Shown here: in pieces, positions 1 to 5,855 of the stretch
Layout: the number at the start of each line of letters is the position of its first letter
Position numbering within the stretch: position 1 is the stretch's first letter
Assembly (NCBI GenBank): GCA_028693695.1
Contig: JAQUUV010000116.1
Coordinates: 1 to 6,609, forward strand
Direction of reading: 5' to 3'
DNA length: 6,609 bases
DNA from: Syntrophomonas sp.
GTDB taxonomy: Bacteria; Bacillota; Syntrophomonadia; Syntrophomonadales; Syntrophomonadaceae
The notes under the pieces: model-generated
The model's database searches: none
Seen by the model: the letters and a program-made list of their open reading frames with translations, nothing else
Told to the model about the DNA's origin: nothing
Position numbers and translations under genes: made by a program

Positions 1-2
1 AC

Positions 3-83
3 TCCTATTCTGCCAGCAAGACAGCTTTCCTCCAATTAATGCAAAAAAATGCACTTAGGTATTTAGGTTCGACAATTGAATAA
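3..83 (+). CDS. Possible 3' end of an unidentified gene, cut by the left edge
   Basis: A reading frame is open from the left edge and ends at TAA (81-83), giving about 26 residues that begin SYSASKTAFLQLMQ and end LGSTIE. The composition (amphipathic, Leu/Gln/Lys-rich) looks more like protein than the A+T-rich DNA after it. The Y-S-A-S-K string resembles the YxxxK active-site motif of short-chain dehydrogenases, in which a helix follows the Lys. A real SDR would continue for roughly 100 residues after this point, so it would have to be truncated by the TAA. The family cannot be settled from so few residues, and a chance open frame is possible. Confidence 0.3.
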   Translation, partial: SYSASKTAFLQLMQKNALRYLGSTIE

Positions 84-393
84 GCCTATCCTCTGATTTA
101 TATCCATGAAAATACCCAATATTCCGACATTATAATCATTTTTGGCGAATCATGTGTGTCAAAAGTAAACATATTATTCAATATGGACAATCACAGTATT
201 TCATTTTCTAAACTGAATTAAAGCACAAAAAAACGGAAGAATAATTATTATGATATTTTATGATTCAAGCAGTATTTGCCACTTTTATGGGTTAAATGAA
301 AGCACGCGGAGCCATATCTTTATTGCGAAAAGTGTCATAACGGAAGCAAATTGTGATATTATTAGCCGATAACCTAGATTCATTACCCACCTG
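84..393. other. A+T-rich non-coding stretch before degV
   Basis: No convincing gene is visible here. The longest start-to-stop frame is a 40-codon + strand ORF from ATG at 250 to TAA at 370-372, with a weak GGAAG (236-240) upstream. Its product, beginning MIFYDSSSICHFYG, is not recognised. A 6-bp inverted repeat, CATATT (170-175) and AATATG (180-185), has no T-tract and does not look like a terminator. The stretch most likely holds decayed sequence plus the upstream part of the degV control region. Confidence 0.4.
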
Positions 394-422
394 TTATCAT
401 GTTTTTATATTTGTTGTATAGT
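394..422 (+). promoter_or_regulatory. Candidate sigma-A-type promoter of degV
   Basis: TTATCA (394-399) matches 4 of 6 bases of the TTGACA -35 box and is separated by 17 bases from TATAGT (417-422), which matches 5 of 6 bases of TATAAT. This would start transcription near 429 and give a leader of about 50 nt to the ATG at 478. The -35 element overlaps GTTATC (393-398), which forms an inverted repeat with GATAAC (368-373). The assignment rests on sequence match and position only. Confidence 0.45.
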
Positions 423-477
423 GAGGCAAGCGTTACATTTCCATAAATATAATAATCATTTCTTAAAGGGCGGAAAT

Positions 478-1371
478 ATGATTAAGATAATGGCTGACTC
501 CACCTGTGATTTATCACTGGAAATAATTGCAAAATACGATATTGGTATCGCCCCTTTAACCATCCAGATAGAAGGTATCATCCACCGGGATAAAATAGAT
601 ATCGATCCTGATACTTTTTACAGCATTTTGGAAAACTTACGGGAAGAGCCCAGTACTTCTATGCCCAGTCCCGCAGAATATACCAAAATATTCAATGAAG
701 CTATCCAGGACGGCTATACCGAGATACTGTGCATTTGTATGTCCAGCGGTACCAGTGCTGCTTACCAATCTGCGGTAATTGCCCGAGAGCTGTTCTTAGA
801 AGAAAATCCCCAAATAACTGTACCCATTTATATTGTTGATTCAAAATCCATGAGTCATGGCAGTGGCTGGCTGATATTGAAAAGTTGTAGATTGCGGGAA
901 GACGGGGCTAGCTTTGAAGATTTAATTGCCTTTAACGAAAAATATAAAACCAGGGTTAAGCATTTTCTATCTGTTGATGATCTCAACCGTTTGATTAAAA
1001 GTGGCAGGATATCCAGTCTGGGTGGTTTTTTCGGTAAACTATTGCACATTAAACCGATTATGACTATGAAAAATGGCCGAGGAGCAGTTGTTGCCAAAGA
1101 AAGAGGCCAAAAAAAGGTCATTGCACATTATGTTCGTGAATTTATAAAGAGAAATAATCCCGAGCTTAATGATTTTATTATTATTGGTTACACTTCGGAC
1201 ATTAGGATTGCAGAAGAACTGGAGTATAAGCTAGTCAATGAAGGTACTTTTAAGGGTGACATCTATATTATGCAGATGGGTGTTGCCGTAGGAACCCACG
1301 TGGGCTTAAGAGGTATCTCCATGTTCTTTATGGAAAAGAACAAAACCGACCACCGGTTGTGGGGGGTATAA
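478..1371 (+). CDS. DegV family (FakB-like) fatty-acid-binding protein
   Basis: The 297-residue product fits the usual length of about 280-300 residues for the DegV family. Characterised members (FakB) are cytoplasmic proteins that bind a fatty acid and present it to the FakA kinase for phosphorylation and entry into phospholipid synthesis. Visible family landmarks are DSTCDL (7-12), TSMPSPAEY (60-68), SSGTSAAYQSA (89-99), VDSKSMSHGSG (120-130), FLSVDDLNRLIKSGRIS (163-179), the IKPIM/KERGQKK segment (191-213) and VGTHVG near 271-276. The usual GPG-type turn after the last motif reads GLRG here, a mild deviation. The start is taken as ATG 478 because AAGGGCGG (466-473) lies just upstream and the protein then begins MIKIMADSTCD, as in homologues; the GTG at 421 lies inside the candidate promoter. 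It appears monocistronic, convergent with pstB, and no fakA is visible. The substrate is not predictable from sequence. Confidence 0.92.
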   Translation: MIKIMADSTCDLSLEIIAKYDIGIAPLTIQIEGIIHRDKIDIDPDTFYSILENLREEPSTSMPSPAEYTKIFNEAIQDGYTEILCICMSSGTSAAYQSAVIARELFLEENPQITVPIYIVDSKSMSHGSGWLILKSCRLREDGASFEDLIAFNEKYKTRVKHFLSVDDLNRLIKSGRISSLGGFFGKLLHIKPIMTMKNGRGAVVAKERGQKKVIAHYVREFIKRNNPELNDFIIIGYTSDIRIAEELEYKLVNEGTFKGDIYIMQMGVAVGTHVGLRGISMFFMEKNKTDHRLWGV

Positions 1372-1592
1372 GCAAGAATGTCTGAATGCCAGGACCCTTA
1401 TTTTCATAACTCTACCTCTCTTTAGATTCTATAGATAATGGGAAGTTATGCATTATAGCATATTACCATCCACACCTCTGGTATTTGTTATGGGTTTCAT
1501 TTAAATTTCTTAACAATGGCAATAATGGCATTCACCCCCTAATACAATTTATTTTTCAAATTGGCTACAATACTCCATCACTTTTATCTCCC
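1372..1592. other. Convergent intergenic region between degV and pstB
   Basis: This 221-bp A+T-rich spacer separates the ends of two convergent genes, and I see no gene in it. It contains a 7-bp inverted repeat, CATAACT (1405-1411) and AGTTATG (1444-1450), with a 32-base loop. It also contains the weaker TATGC/GCATA pair (1447-1451, 1458-1462). Reading leftward after pstB, CAATTT/AAATTG could pair but has no U-tract. None of these is a convincing intrinsic terminator for either gene, so termination may be Rho-dependent or occur by another structure. Confidence 0.5.
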
Positions 1593-2327
1593 TTAAAAAA
1601 AATAATCCCTGGTTTCATTTTTATCAGGATTAGAAAACATAATCTCAGTGGGGCCTTTTTCAACTACCTGTCCATCCAGCATAAAAACCGTCTCCTGGGC
1701 AATCCTTTTGGCCTGAATAAGATTATGAGTCACTATTATAATTGTCAGTTCCTGAGCTAGATCAACCAGGAGGTCTTCAATCATATGCGTAGATGCCGGA
1801 TCTAAGCTGGAACAGGGTTCATCTAACAAAAGCACATCCGGTCTTACAGCGATAGCTCTAGCAATGGACAATCTTTGCAGTTGTCCTCCCGAAAGCTCCC
1901 GCGCTGGTCTTTTTAATTTATCTTTAACCTCGTTCCACAGGGCTACCCGCCGCAGACACTGTTCATTAATTTCCTGCAAACAGTTTTTGTTCTTTTCTCC
2001 ACAATATCTCACTCCAAATATTACATTTTCCGTTATACTCATGGGCAGGGCTACAGGTTGTTGAAAAACTAAACCGATCCGGCGGCGAATACTTCCGACA
2101 TCCTTGGTTTGGTATATATTAACGCTATAAAGCATAATCTCTCCGTTGCACCGGAAACCGCTCTCCAGTTCCGCTGTCCGATTAATGCTTCTCAAAAGAG
2201 TAGTTTTCCCACATCCTGATGGTCCAACAATAGCCGAAACCGTTTTTTCTTGAAATGCTAGGTTAATATCTTGGAGAATTAGTTTATTATTATACGAAAC
2301 ATAGAAATTATTTAGGCCTAAAGTCAT
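1593..2327 (-). CDS. pstB: PstB, phosphate ABC transporter ATPase subunit
   Basis: This 244-residue cytoplasmic ATPase would power phosphate import through the PstC-PstA channel. The ABC landmarks are all present: Walker A GPSGCGKT (35-42), Q-loop in FQQP (88-91), signature LSGGQLQR (145-152), Walker B VLLLDE (165-170), D-loop SSLDP (173-177) and switch His201 in VTHN. The segment WNEVKDKL and the C-terminal NETRDY are PstB-like. Two deviations are visible. The usual PNPFP after the Q-loop reads PVALP, and the protein ends RDYFF, lacking the short glycine-containing tail common in PstB. ATG 2327 is chosen because AAGGAAGGG lies just upstream; in-frame sequence extends to 2369 but without that support. 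The start overlaps the end of pstA by 20 bp, implying translational coupling. The context with pstC, pstA and pstS makes phosphate the likely substrate. Confidence 0.93.
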   Translation of the reverse strand: MTLGLNNFYVSYNNKLILQDINLAFQEKTVSAIVGPSGCGKTTLLRSINRTAELESGFRCNGEIMLYSVNIYQTKDVGSIRRRIGLVFQQPVALPMSITENVIFGVRYCGEKNKNCLQEINEQCLRRVALWNEVKDKLKRPARELSGGQLQRLSIARAIAVRPDVLLLDEPCSSLDPASTHMIEDLLVDLAQELTIIIVTHNLIQAKRIAQETVFMLDGQVVEKGPTEIMFSNPDKNETRDYFF

Positions 2328-3168
2328 TATGAAAATCCCTTCCTTGCCAGCTGCGTATCCATAAGGCAATAATATTTACGACCAACAGCAGCAACACCAA
2401 GAGCAGTGCCGTGCCGTAAGCCTTGTCCATTGATGTATGCTCGCTGAATAAAATATACAAATGATAAGGCAGAGCCATTACCGGTTCAAACCAAGCTCCT
2501 GATGAATTTGAAGAAATAACTGCGGCAGTTACCATAATAGGAGCTGTAGCCCCTGCCGCATAACCCATCGCCAGTAGTAGTCCACTCAAAACAGCCGGTA
2601 CGGACTGAGGCAAGATAACCCTTAAAAACATATAGCCCCGAGATACACCCAGAGAAGCACCCAACCAGCGGTAATTATTATCTACCGCCAAGAAAGCATC
2701 TCGGGTAGTAAGTACAATAACTGGTAATACCATTATGCCTAGAGCAATACCCCCTGCCATTAGGCACATACCCCATTTCAATTGAACTACCAAAAAAGCA
2801 TAAACAAATAATCCGGTAATGATAGAGGGAATACCCGCCATACATTGCACAGTTAAATTGACTATCTCTTTTAAACTTGATTGCATGCCATATTCAGTTA
2901 AATATATTGCGGTGATAATACCCGGTATCCCGGCAGTAACTACCGCAATCAATACTAAATAGAAAGTGCCCTTAATGGCAGGATATACCCCGCCCTGTGC
3001 TCCCAGAGGAATTCCCCGGGGAGATGCAGTTAGAAACTCCAGGGATAGGGCTGGGCCACCGCGCCATATGAGATATGCTAACATAGCTGATAAGACTAGC
3101 AGTATTAACAAGCCTGAGGCCCAGAATAGACTAAGCCATATAAAATCCAGGTAACGCCTTATTATCAA
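2308..3168 (-). CDS. pstA: PstA, phosphate ABC transporter permease subunit
   Basis: This 286-residue inner-membrane permease pairs with PstC to form the phosphate channel. Six hydrophobic segments are visible, at about residues 12-35, 66-92, 109-130, 134-155, 191-219 and 252-272. The cytoplasmic EAA-type loop that docks on the ATPase is at about 157-190 (AFLAVDNNYRWLGASLGVS, then ILPQSVPAVLSG). AGIPSIITG (111-119) is characteristic of the Pst permease family. The start is TTG at 3168, which shares the four bases TTGA with the pstC stop codon. GGGGGAAG lies about 8 bases upstream. The next in-frame Met would remove the first membrane segment, so TTG is preferred. The 3' end overlaps pstB by 20 bp. 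Confidence 0.92.
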   Translation of the reverse strand: MIIRRYLDFIWLSLFWASGLLILLVLSAMLAYLIWRGGPALSLEFLTASPRGIPLGAQGGVYPAIKGTFYLVLIAVVTAGIPGIITAIYLTEYGMQSSLKEIVNLTVQCMAGIPSIITGLFVYAFLVVQLKWGMCLMAGGIALGIMVLPVIVLTTRDAFLAVDNNYRWLGASLGVSRGYMFLRVILPQSVPAVLSGLLLAMGYAAGATAPIMVTAAVISSNSSGAWFEPVMALPYHLYILFSEHTSMDKAYGTALLLVLLLLVVNIIALWIRSWQGRDFHNDFRPK

Positions 3169-4067
3169 CGCCAGCTTCCCCCATTTCGCGTACTTTGCAT
3201 CAGCAGATTAGTAAAAAGGTTAATAGCTGCTATGAAAATAATCAGTACGAGACCTGATGCAAAAAGGGCTTGGTAGTGAGGACTTCCTACCTCAGCGCTC
3301 CCCACTTCCAGCGCTATTAAGGCAGGTATAGGTTCCCCCTTGTCAAACCAAGCTGTAGGCATCAGAAGATTATTTCCCGCCACCATTAATACCGCCATAG
3401 TCTCCCCTGCTGCTCTACCAAAAGCCAGGACCAAAGATCCGAACATGCCTTTTTTTGCCAACGGAACTAAAACCTTTATCGTTAGATACTGATGAGATAC
3501 ACCGAGGGCCAAAGCTGACTGCCGGTATTCTCGAGGTATAGCGCGCAGAGCTGATTCGGAATTAGCTACTATGAATGGCAAGATCATAATCGTTAGTACT
3601 AATGAAGCGCAAAACAATGATTCGCCACTAGCCTGGTTAAAAGTTTTTTCGAAGAACTTTACTAAAACAGCCGCACCCAAAAAACCATAAACTACCGAAG
3701 GAATACCTGTTAATATATTTAATATTGGTCTTAATATGCGGGCTAACCATACCGGAGCAAATTCCGCTAGAAATATGGCGCAACCAAAACCTATTGGTGC
3801 AGCCAAAACCATCGCCCCCAGAGCGACCCACAGCGTTCCAGCTATCATACTGGCTATACCCAATTGCGGAGGGTGGCCTACCGGATTCCATTCCGTACCA
3901 CCAACAAAATTAAACCCCTGCAAAACCCAAATCGGCCTGCTTTCCCCCCACATAAAAAGAATAATTGCCAGAAACAATGCCGTGCTTGCAATGGCGATAA
4001 AAGCCGCCATATTTCCCATTATGTAATCCCAAAATTGCCTGCGGTTTGTTGCGATTTTCCTTAACAT
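3165..4067 (-). CDS. pstC: PstC, phosphate ABC transporter permease subunit
   Basis: This 300-residue integral membrane protein is the partner of PstA. Family signatures are GTEWNPVG (57-64), the TGIPSVVYGF segment (120-129), the EAA-type loop around 177-208 and GRAAGETMAV (217-226), which is strongly typical of PstC. Hydrophobic segments lie near 19-40, 70-103, 113-139, 150-170, 207-231 and 268-291. ATG 4067 is chosen because GGAG sits 7 bases upstream. Two in-frame ATGs at 4106 and 4100 would add 11-13 residues but have only a weak GAG site. The gene follows pstS after 136 bp that contain a terminator-like hairpin, and it overlaps pstA by 4 bp. The downstream genes probably depend on read-through from the pstS promoter, since no strong separate promoter was recognised. 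Confidence 0.92.
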   Translation of the reverse strand: MLRKIATNRRQFWDYIMGNMAAFIAIASTALFLAIILFMWGESRPIWVLQGFNFVGGTEWNPVGHPPQLGIASMIAGTLWVALGAMVLAAPIGFGCAIFLAEFAPVWLARILRPILNILTGIPSVVYGFLGAAVLVKFFEKTFNQASGESLFCASLVLTIMILPFIVANSESALRAIPREYRQSALALGVSHQYLTIKVLVPLAKKGMFGSLVLAFGRAAGETMAVLMVAGNNLLMPTAWFDKGEPIPALIALEVGSAEVGSPHYQALFASGLVLIIFIAAINLFTNLLMQSTRNGGSWR

Positions 4068-4136
4068 TATTAAGCTCCATTTTAACTTAAAGTTTTTCAT
4101 GTACATGTTCAGCTCTAAAGGAAATGATTTATGCCT

Positions 4137-4174
4137 AAAAAATCAGTGGGGGGGCTTATGCAAACCCACCCACT
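4137..4174 (-). terminator. Intrinsic terminator/attenuator between pstS and pstC
   Basis: Read on the minus strand, AGTGGG-T-GGGTTT pairs with AAGCCC-C-CCCACT across a GCAT loop (4145-4174). This is about 12 pairs with one mismatch and one G-U. It is followed after GA by six T residues (complement of 4137-4142). It lies 30 bp after the pstS stop codon and before the pstC ribosome site. It should stop most transcripts after pstS while letting some continue into pstCAB, which fits the need for excess binding protein. The degree of read-through is inferred. Confidence 0.8.
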
Positions 4175-4203
4175 TAATGGACTATATGATTAATGATGGG
4201 GTT

Positions 4204-5121
4204 CTATTTGCTGGGAAGAACATAACCCATCTCTTCTACCACTTTGCGCCCGCTGTCTGACATCAGGTAATCTATAAAAAGCTGCTGTTCACTGCTAGGC
4301 TTAGTCTTGGTGATTACTAATAATGGCCGGGCGATTTTGTATTTTCCACCGTTTATATTTTCGTCAGTAGGAGCGACCCCTTCTACACTAAGCACGGAAA
4401 TTTTGTCCTTATTCTGCTTGACCAAGCCAGAAGACACATAGCCTATGGCATTTACATTCTCCATTACCTTGTTAGCCAAAGCTCCCATCGATGGTATCTG
4501 AATAGCTTCCTTGGATATGGGAGTACCTTTCATAACATTTTCATCGAAAACCTGGCTAGCCCCTCCACCTAGATCTCTTACCGCCACTACAATAGGACGA
4601 TCCGGAAGTTGGGCATCAAGCTGCTTCCAAGTCTTGATTTCCCCGGCAAAAATAGACTTGATTTCATTCAGGGTCAAATTTGGCTTAATTTTGACCACTG
4701 GATTCTGAGGATTAACTGCTATGGTTAATACATCGGATCCCATATTATAGATTTTACCTTCCGGCATCTTAGCCTTTTCTTCTGCAGTGATTTCCCGGGC
4801 TACTAAACCCATGTCAAATGTACCATCAATAGTGGATTTCACACCAAAGCCTGACCCACCGGTGGATACGAATAATACAATGGGATCTTTCGTCAATTTA
4901 CTATCAACCTTATCCCATGTTTTGTATTTGTCCGTGAAACTGTTAGCACATTCCGCAACAATAGGTGACAGCGTACTTGAACCGCCCATTCTAATGGATT
5001 GTATGGTTGCTTTAGCATCTTTAGGCTGGTCGGTATCTGCCTGTTTGCTTTGCCCACAACCTGCCAGCAAAAATACTCCCAATAGCAATATGAATACCGT
5101 TAATAACTGTTTTCCCCTCAC
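4204..5121 (-). CDS. pstS: PstS, phosphate-binding lipoprotein
   Basis: This 305-residue extracytoplasmic receptor captures phosphate and delivers it to PstCA. It has a basic N-terminus, a hydrophobic signal segment (about 5-20) and a lipobox LAGC (19-22), so Cys22 is the predicted lipid anchor, as in Gram-positive Pst systems. A charged, polar linker (about 24-40) follows. Binding-site landmarks of the family are GGSSTLSP (46-53), STGGSGFG (86-93) and ARE (108-110). The third loop reads RDLGGGASQVF (182-192), where many PstS proteins have an R..SGT..F pattern. The start is GTG 5121: GAGGAGG lies 7 bases upstream, whereas the ATG at 5128 abuts that site and is out of frame. It is the first gene of the operon and is followed by the attenuator hairpin. 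Confidence 0.93.
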   Translation of the reverse strand: MRGKQLLTVFILLLGVFLLAGCGQSKQADTDQPKDAKATIQSIRMGGSSTLSPIVAECANSFTDKYKTWDKVDSKLTKDPIVLFVSTGGSGFGVKSTIDGTFDMGLVAREITAEEKAKMPEGKIYNMGSDVLTIAVNPQNPVVKIKPNLTLNEIKSIFAGEIKTWKQLDAQLPDRPIVVAVRDLGGGASQVFDENVMKGTPISKEAIQIPSMGALANKVMENVNAIGYVSSGLVKQNKDKISVLSVEGVAPTDENINGGKYKIARPLLVITKTKPSSEQQLFIDYLMSDSGRKVVEEMGYVLPSK

Positions 5122-5175
5122 CGTTCATCCTCCTCAACCTATTTTTTCCTCTTATTCCAAGAAGTTTGCACTTTA

Positions 5176-5205
5176 AGTCTATCACAAATAATAATCATTT
5201 GTGAA
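5176..5205 (-). promoter_or_regulatory. Candidate pst operon promoter
   Basis: On the minus strand, TTCACA (5200-5205) matches 5 of 6 bases of the -35 consensus. An 18-bp spacer separates it from TAGACT (5176-5181), which matches 4 of 6 bases of the -10 box and carries a TGN extension directly in front. The predicted leader is about 50 nt, ending in the strong pstS ribosome site. The spacer is almost filled by a perfect palindrome, which suggests direct control at this promoter. A second possible -10, TATTAT, lies upstream near the second palindrome but has a poorer -35. No convincing PhoP-type direct repeats were recognised. Confidence 0.45.
5182..5204. promoter_or_regulatory. Perfect palindrome within the pst promoter (candidate operator)
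   Basis: TCACAAAT (5182-5189) and ATTTGTGA (5197-5204) are exact inverted repeats of 8 bp separated by 7 bp. The dyad lies between the candidate -35 and -10 elements and overlaps the -35, a place where a dimeric regulator would block or remodel polymerase binding. There is no following T-tract in either direction, so it is not an intrinsic terminator. The regulator is unknown. Confidence 0.55.
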
Positions 5206-5220
5206 ATAACCGCCGGTTAT
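5206..5220. promoter_or_regulatory. Second palindrome upstream of the pst promoter
   Basis: ATAACCG (5206-5212) and CGGTTAT (5214-5220) form an exact 7-bp inverted repeat around a single base. It starts two bases after the 5182-5204 dyad, immediately upstream of the candidate -35. The compact spacing is unlike the first palindrome, so a different protein or a combined site is possible. Its role is inferred from position only. Confidence 0.45.
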
Positions 5221-5244
5221 AATATGCCAGTGTATATTAGGTCG

Positions 5245-5278
5245 AAAAAAGGATTCAATCTCGGTGTTGAGATTCAAT
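5245..5278 (-). terminator. Intrinsic terminator of the HAD gene
   Basis: Read on the minus strand just after the HAD stop codon, TTGAATCTC pairs with GAGATTGAA across a six-base loop (5254-5277), with one G-G mismatch. It is followed by TCC and six T residues (complement of 5245-5250). It separates the HAD transcript from the pst promoter, so the two same-strand units are probably transcribed independently. Confidence 0.7.
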
Positions 5279-5282
5279 TTGT

Positions 5283-5756
5283 TTAATCCCTGAGGGTTGC
5301 AACTATGCGCAATGGCTTAATGAGCAGGTCGAGGGCATCGAGAATATCTTTTACCACGATGTCTGCTTTCTCCAATGCCTGAACACAACAGCCTTCGCCA
5401 CCTATCACTGCAATGGACAATGCTGCATGTTCAAGAACGAGTCGATCGTTGAAACCATTTCCAATTACTATCGTTTCTTCGGTTCCCACTGTATTTAAAA
5501 AATCCAGCTTGTCTTGTCCACCTTGCTCTTTACCCACCTTGAAAATGGATATCCCCAGCTCTTCTGCTACAACAGCACCACACCCTAGAGTATCGGAGGT
5601 TAATAGATATATCTCCAGTTCTTTTTTCAATAGACCTACCCTTGATGCAACGCCCTCTACCAGTATGCCATCAAGCGTTAGCGTACCATTCAAATCGAGC
5701 ACCAGATTTTTTAATTCCAGGTTTATTTCCCTGCCGGGCAGAGACAAATTAATCAT
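5283..5756 (-). CDS. Stand-alone HAD-superfamily protein (soluble P-type ATPase-like)
   Basis: This 157-residue cytoplasmic protein consists of little more than a HAD core, resembling the group annotated as soluble P-type ATPases (COG4087). Motif I is DLNGTLT (21-27), with Asp21 the expected nucleophile. The DxD acid/base position is Asn23, comparable to the Thr of P-type ATPases (DKTGT). Motif II is LLTSDT (51-56), motif III is the Lys83 region (QDK), and motif IV is GNGFND (99-104), where Asn replaces the first Asp of GDGxND. There are no membrane segments and no cap domain of note. ATG 5756 is preceded by GGGAGA (5764-5769). It lies upstream of pstS on the same strand but has its own terminator. 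The substrate is unknown, and a direct phosphate role cannot be claimed from adjacency. Confidence 0.85.
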   Translation of the reverse strand: MINLSLPGREINLELKNLVLDLNGTLTLDGILVEGVASRVGLLKKELEIYLLTSDTLGCGAVVAEELGISIFKVGKEQGGQDKLDFLNTVGTEETIVIGNGFNDRLVLEHAALSIAVIGGEGCCVQALEKADIVVKDILDALDLLIKPLRIVATLRD

Positions 5757-5785
5757 TTAAACATCTCCCAATATAGAAATATTAC

Positions 5786-5804
5786 TATAGCTAATTTGGC
5801 TATA
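5786..5804. promoter_or_regulatory. Inverted repeat in the leader of the HAD gene
   Basis: TATAGC (5786-5791) and GCTATA (5799-5804) are exact inverted repeats separated by 7 bases, 30 bp upstream of the HAD start codon. The shape (short arms, 7-bp gap) recalls the dyad at the pst promoter, though the arms differ in sequence. It could be an operator or a leader hairpin. No clear promoter could be assigned around it. Confidence 0.3.
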
Positions 5805-5855
5805 AGCCTATTTTAACATTCTAATTGTACTCTATAACAACTTATTGCATTTTAA

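Noticed and set aside
1..36. Minus-strand gene starting just left of the window
   Set aside because: GGAGGAAAG (complement of 28-36) looks like a ribosome site, but the following TTG frame stops at once and no other start is visible before the edge.
250..372. 40-codon ORF upstream of degV
   Set aside because: No recognisable family, weakly spaced ribosome site and A+T-rich context; mentioned within the intergenic entry only.
421..477. Upstream GTG start extending DegV by 19 residues
   Set aside because: GTG 421 lies inside the candidate -10 region and has no ribosome site; the extra residues do not match the family, while ATG 478 has AAGGGCGG just upstream.
855..1121. 88-codon minus-strand frame inside degV
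   Set aside because: Antisense shadow of a well-supported gene, without recognisable motifs.
1405..1450. CATAACT/AGTTATG inverted repeat after degV as a terminator
   Set aside because: The 32-base loop is too large, and no T-tract follows on either strand.
2328..2369. Longer PstB beginning inside pstA at 2369
   Set aside because: The added residues do not resemble PstB, and the strong AAGGAAGGG site points to ATG 2327.
3637..4064. Several overlapping frames on both strands within pstC
   Set aside because: Out-of-frame or antisense translations of a conserved permease, with atypical composition and no ribosome sites.
4068..4106. Longer PstC starting at ATG 4106 or 4100
   Set aside because: Only a weak GAG precedes these codons, while ATG 4067 has GGAG at 7 bases. 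The longer form is still possible.
5122..5282. PhoP-box direct repeats before pstS
   Set aside because: I looked for TTAACA-like hexamers at 11-base spacing on either strand and found none convincing; the clear features are palindromes.
5770..5850. Sigma-A promoter of the HAD gene
   Set aside because: Several A+T-rich -10-like hexamers exist, but none pairs with a good -35 at 16-18 bases.
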